Positions 5,429 to 7,636 of a stretch of 7,636 bases of DNA are shown here, one piece after another. The translations under genes and the position numbers were made by a program. Position 1 is the stretch's first letter, and each line of letters begins with the position of its first letter. Under the pieces are notes generated by a model. That model did no database searches. It worked only from the letters and a program-made list of their open reading frames with translations, and had not been told where the DNA came from. Source of the stretch: Labilithrix luteola (GTDB taxonomy: Bacteria; Myxococcota_A; Polyangia; Polyangiales; Polyangiaceae); assembly GCA_026225435.1 (NCBI GenBank), contig JAMFST010000291.1:1-7636 (forward strand). The letters run 5' to 3'.

Positions 5429-6231
5429 TTTCATCGTCCGCCATCGGGCTCGGGCTCCGCACCGTGCACTACGCCCACATCCTCGAGCAGCGTCCGGAAA
5501 TCGGCTTCTTCGAGATCCTGAGCGAGAACTTTCTGCGCACGGCCGGCCGGCCGATGCACATTCTCGACCAGATCAGCGAGCGCTACCCGATCGTGATGCA
5601 CGGGGTGTCGCTCTCCATCGGGTCGACGGATCCGCTTGATCTCGCGTACTTGCGCGAGCTGCGGCAGCTCAAGGAGCGGACCTCGGCGCAGATCGTCAGC
5701 GACCACCTCTGCTGGACCGGCGTGGCCGGGAAGAACACGCACGACCTGTTGCCGATGCCGCTCACCGAGGAGGCGCTGAGCCACGTGATCGACCGGGTGC
5801 ACGCGGTGCAGGACATCCTCGGCGGGCCGCTCGCGCTGGAGAACCCCTCCTCTTACGTGCAGTTCGCGGCGGCGCAGATGACCGAGTGGGAGTTCCTCGG
5901 CCGGGTGGCGGAGCGCACCGGCGGCGGGATCCTCCTCGACGTGAACAACGTGTTCGTCAGCTCGCACAACCACGGGTTCGACCCGCTGAGCTACCTGCGC
6001 GGGCTACCGCTCGAGCGGGTCGTGCAGTTCCACGTCGCCGGGCACACCGACTTCGGCACGCACCTCCTCGATACGCACATCGGGCCGGTGCCGGATCCGG
6101 TCTGGCAGCTGCTGGGCAAGGCGCACGCGCTGGGGGCGCACGCGCCGGTGCTCCTCGAATGGGACGCGGACATCCCCCCCTTCGAAGAGGTGTACGCCGA
6201 CGCGCTGCGAGCGAAGGAGGTGCTGTCGTGA
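5425..6231 (+). CDS. DUF692 multinuclear non-heme iron oxidative enzyme (MNIO; BufB-like)
   Basis: A 268-residue TIM-barrel enzyme. The family (MbnB, TglH, BufB) uses two or three iron ions and oxygen to modify cysteine-containing precursor peptides, for instance to oxazolone/thioamide or thiooxazole groups. Family features: the opening AIGLGLRTVHYAHIL (6-20), GFFEILSENFL (27-37), MHGVSLSIG (58-66), VSDHLCW (91-97), HDLLPMPLTEEAL (106-118), GGPLALENPSSYV (133-145), GILLDVNNVFVSSHNHG (168-184), VVQFHVAGH (199-207) and VLLEWD (242-247). Likely metal ligands by family comparison include His59, His94, Glu139, Asp172, His203 and Glu245; all appear intact. The length is normal. GTG 5425 is chosen from AAGGA upstream and because homology begins at once. 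The stop overlaps the next gene's start (GTGA). The usual small Cys-rich precursor gene is not found upstream. The family call is very secure; the substrate is unknown. Confidence 0.93.
   Translation: MISSSAIGLGLRTVHYAHILEQRPEIGFFEILSENFLRTAGRPMHILDQISERYPIVMHGVSLSIGSTDPLDLAYLRELRQLKERTSAQIVSDHLCWTGVAGKNTHDLLPMPLTEEALSHVIDRVHAVQDILGGPLALENPSSYVQFAAAQMTEWEFLGRVAERTGGGILLDVNNVFVSSHNHGFDPLSYLRGLPLERVVQFHVAGHTDFGTHLLDTHIGPVPDPVWQLLGKAHALGAHAPVLLEWDADIPPFEEVYADALRAKEVLS
6214..6220 (+). promoter_or_regulatory. Strong ribosome binding site of the DUF2063 gene
   Basis: AAGGAGG, inside the last codons of the DUF692 gene, lies seven bases before the GTG at 6228. It supports that GTG over ATG codons further in (residues 33 and 52) that would remove the unusual N-terminal tail. 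Confidence 0.75.
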
Positions 6232-7301
6232 GCGAAGCCGAGATCGAGACGCACGAGGATCGCAAGCCGGAGCCGACGCTGGCCGGGAGCACCGACGTGC
6301 TGGTGCACGAGCGCGCGAGCGCGATGCGACCGCCGACGGCGGCGGAGAGAGCGCACGCCCACGCCCGGCACCACGCGGGGATGACCACCGCCGATGCACG
6401 CGTGAAGCTCGGCGAGCCGATCGCCGCGCCGCTGCGTGCGCTGCAGGAGTGGTTCTCCGCGGTGACGACGCACCCGGAGTCGCTCGAGGCGGGGCTGGCG
6501 GCGGGTGCCAAGGCGCACCCGTCGCTCGGCGGGATCGGCGCGGACGAAGCGGCGCGCGTGGTGATCGGCGACGCCCGCCTCGATGCGCTCTCGCGGCTCG
6601 GCGTGTACCACGACGCCTACCGCGCCCGGCTGGTCGAGTGCCTCGCCGACGACTACCCCGCGGTGCAATACCTGCTGGGCGAGGACACCTTCACCGAGGT
6701 GTGCCACGCGTACATCGCGGCCAACCCCTCGCGCGGGCCGAGCCTGAACCCCTACGGCGAGAAGATGGCCGCGTTCCTCGCGGAGGGTGCGCCGGGCGCA
6801 GAGGTCGCCGGCGAGCTGGCGCCGTTCGCGACCGATCTGGCGCAGCTCGAGTGGGCGCTGGTCGAGGTGATCCACGCGGCCAAGGCGCCGGTGCTCGATC
6901 CCGCCGCGCTGCAGGCGATCCCCGCCGAGGCGTGGGGCAACGCGCGCCTGCCGCCCGCCGAGACGCTGCGCCTGGTGCGCGGGCGCTATCCGGTGAACCG
7001 CTTCTTCCAGCTCTTCAAGCAGGAGGAGGGGCCGGGTATCCCCGATCTGACCGCGCCGGCGCCGACGGCGGTGGCGGTGTACCGCGTGGGCTTCGTGCTC
7101 TGGCGAATGGACCTGACCCCGGCGATGGCCGAGCTGCTCGCCGGCTTGATGAACGGCGCGACCCTCGGTGAGGCGCTCGGCGCGATCGACGAGTCGACGG
7201 TGACCGACGCCGCGGAGCTAGCCGAGGCGGAGCGCCAGGTGATGGCCTGGTTCCAGAGCTGGGTGGCCAACGGGTTCTTCGCCGGCGTCGAGGTCGGATG
7301 A
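6228..7301 (+). CDS. DUF2063-family protein (BufC-like MNIO partner) with His-rich N-terminal extension
   Basis: A 357-residue soluble protein. Residues 68-320 match DUF2063 (annotated in Pfam as a putative DNA-binding domain, but in DUF692 operons taken to be the partner that presents the precursor peptide). Signatures: APLRALQEWFSAV (67-79), LGVYHDAYRARLVECLADDYPAVQYLLGE split over 124-152, AYIAANPSRGPSLNPYG (161-177), PFATDLAQLEWALVEVIHAA (199-218) and VYRVGFVLWRM (284-294). Family members are usually near 250 residues. Here about 65 extra residues precede the domain, charged and with RAHAHARHHAG at 41-51, a possible metal-binding histidine cluster; about 35 residues extend the C-terminus. 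GTG 6228 overlaps the stop of the DUF692 gene by four bases and has a strong ribosome site, so the two are translationally coupled, in fixed order BufB then BufC. The DNA-binding annotation should not be taken literally. Confidence 0.88.
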   Translation: MSEAEIETHEDRKPEPTLAGSTDVLVHERASAMRPPTAAERAHAHARHHAGMTTADARVKLGEPIAAPLRALQEWFSAVTTHPESLEAGLAAGAKAHPSLGGIGADEAARVVIGDARLDALSRLGVYHDAYRARLVECLADDYPAVQYLLGEDTFTEVCHAYIAANPSRGPSLNPYGEKMAAFLAEGAPGAEVAGELAPFATDLAQLEWALVEVIHAAKAPVLDPAALQAIPAEAWGNARLPPAETLRLVRGRYPVNRFFQLFKQEEGPGIPDLTAPAPTAVAVYRVGFVLWRMDLTPAMAELLAGLMNGATLGEALGAIDESTVTDAAELAEAERQVMAWFQSWVANGFFAGVEVG

Positions 7302-7636
7302 AGCGCGCGCTCGCGGCGACGGCGCTGCTGCTCGTCGCGTGTGGCGCTCCGGCGACGTCAGCGCCGCCTGCTCCATCGGCTCCGTCGGTGTCACATGCAG
7401 GCACCATGGCGACGGCGAGCAGCGCCGCCGATCCTTCGCTCCCCGCGCAGGCGCTCACCTTCGACGTCACCTACGACGACGGCGTGCTCCACGTCGTCGG
7501 CGTCCTTCCGGCGGGTGCGCACGTCTCCACCGACGACGCCACCAACGCGTGGGTGAGCCACTTCGAGCCGGCACCGTCCGCGGTCGTCGACGGCGAGCGC
7601 ATCGTGGCCGCGTGCGGCGCGGCGCTCTGCACCGTC
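7298..7636 (+). CDS. Lipoprotein, function unknown, cut by the window end
   Basis: 113 residues are visible; the frame continues past the end. MKRALAATALLLVACGAP is a short, textbook lipoprotein signal peptide with lipobox LVAC and lipidated Cys15. A linker rich in Ala, Pro and Ser (residues 17-52) follows, then a folded part beginning QALTFDVTYDDGVLHVVGVLPAG, which looks like an all-beta domain, with a Cys pair in AACGAALCTV near the cut. That style recalls the N-terminal beta domain of some secreted peptidases (for example M61), but the visible part is too short to claim it. ATG 7298 overlaps the stop of the DUF2063 gene (ATGA), so it is coupled to the operon and probably has a related role at the membrane or periplasm, perhaps receiving a product or a metal; that is inference. 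Confidence 0.72.
   Translation, partial: MKRALAATALLLVACGAPATSAPPAPSAPSVSHAGTMATASSAADPSLPAQALTFDVTYDDGVLHVVGVLPAGAHVSTDDATNAWVSHFEPAPSAVVDGERIVAACGAALCTV

Noticed and set aside
5991..6875. Minus-strand open frame of 294 codons
   Set aside because: Antisense to the DUF692 and DUF2063 genes, with no motif and no ribosome site.

Overview
The window is very GC-rich chromosomal DNA. Nearly every codon ends in G or C, GTG starts are common, and there are two lipoprotein signal peptides and a tRNA-Gly gene with no encoded CCA. Together with the long cysteine-rich lipoprotein and the acyl-CoA genes, this suggests a myxobacterium (Myxococcota, Polyangia-like). That assignment is inference from style, not from a marker gene.

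Layout. Bases 1-750: a TetR-family regulator on the minus strand, cut by the window start, next to a short plus-strand relic of an AraC-family regulator. Bases 674-1813: a cysteine-rich secreted lipoprotein on the minus strand. Bases 1945-2724: a double-hotdog acyl-CoA thioesterase, convergent with a SAM methyltransferase (2741-3352) whose promoter lies in a small AT-rich island and predicts an almost leaderless mRNA. Bases 3411-4142: a decay zone with a truncated single-hotdog thioesterase-like gene and, divergent from it, an AMP-forming acyl-CoA synthetase pseudogene with a large internal deletion. Bases 4274-4458: a tRNA-Gly(GCC) gene on the minus strand with its own promoter and terminator. 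Bases 4483-5322: a PP2C-type Ser/Thr phosphatase on the minus strand. Bases 5425-7636: a plus-strand operon of three translationally coupled genes: a DUF692/MNIO iron enzyme (BufB-like), a DUF2063 partner (BufC-like) and a lipoprotein cut by the window end.

How the parts fit. The TetR regulator, the TesB-like thioesterase, the hotdog remnant and the synthetase pseudogene point loosely to acyl-CoA or fatty-acid metabolism, but half of that set is degraded. The most interesting unit is the last operon. DUF692 enzymes modify cysteines of small precursor peptides in copper-responsive bufferin-type and related RiPP systems, yet no precursor peptide is visible here. The DUF2063 partner has an unusual histidine-rich N-terminal extension, and a lipoprotein is coupled directly downstream. 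No mobile element, CRISPR array, rRNA or phage gene was seen.
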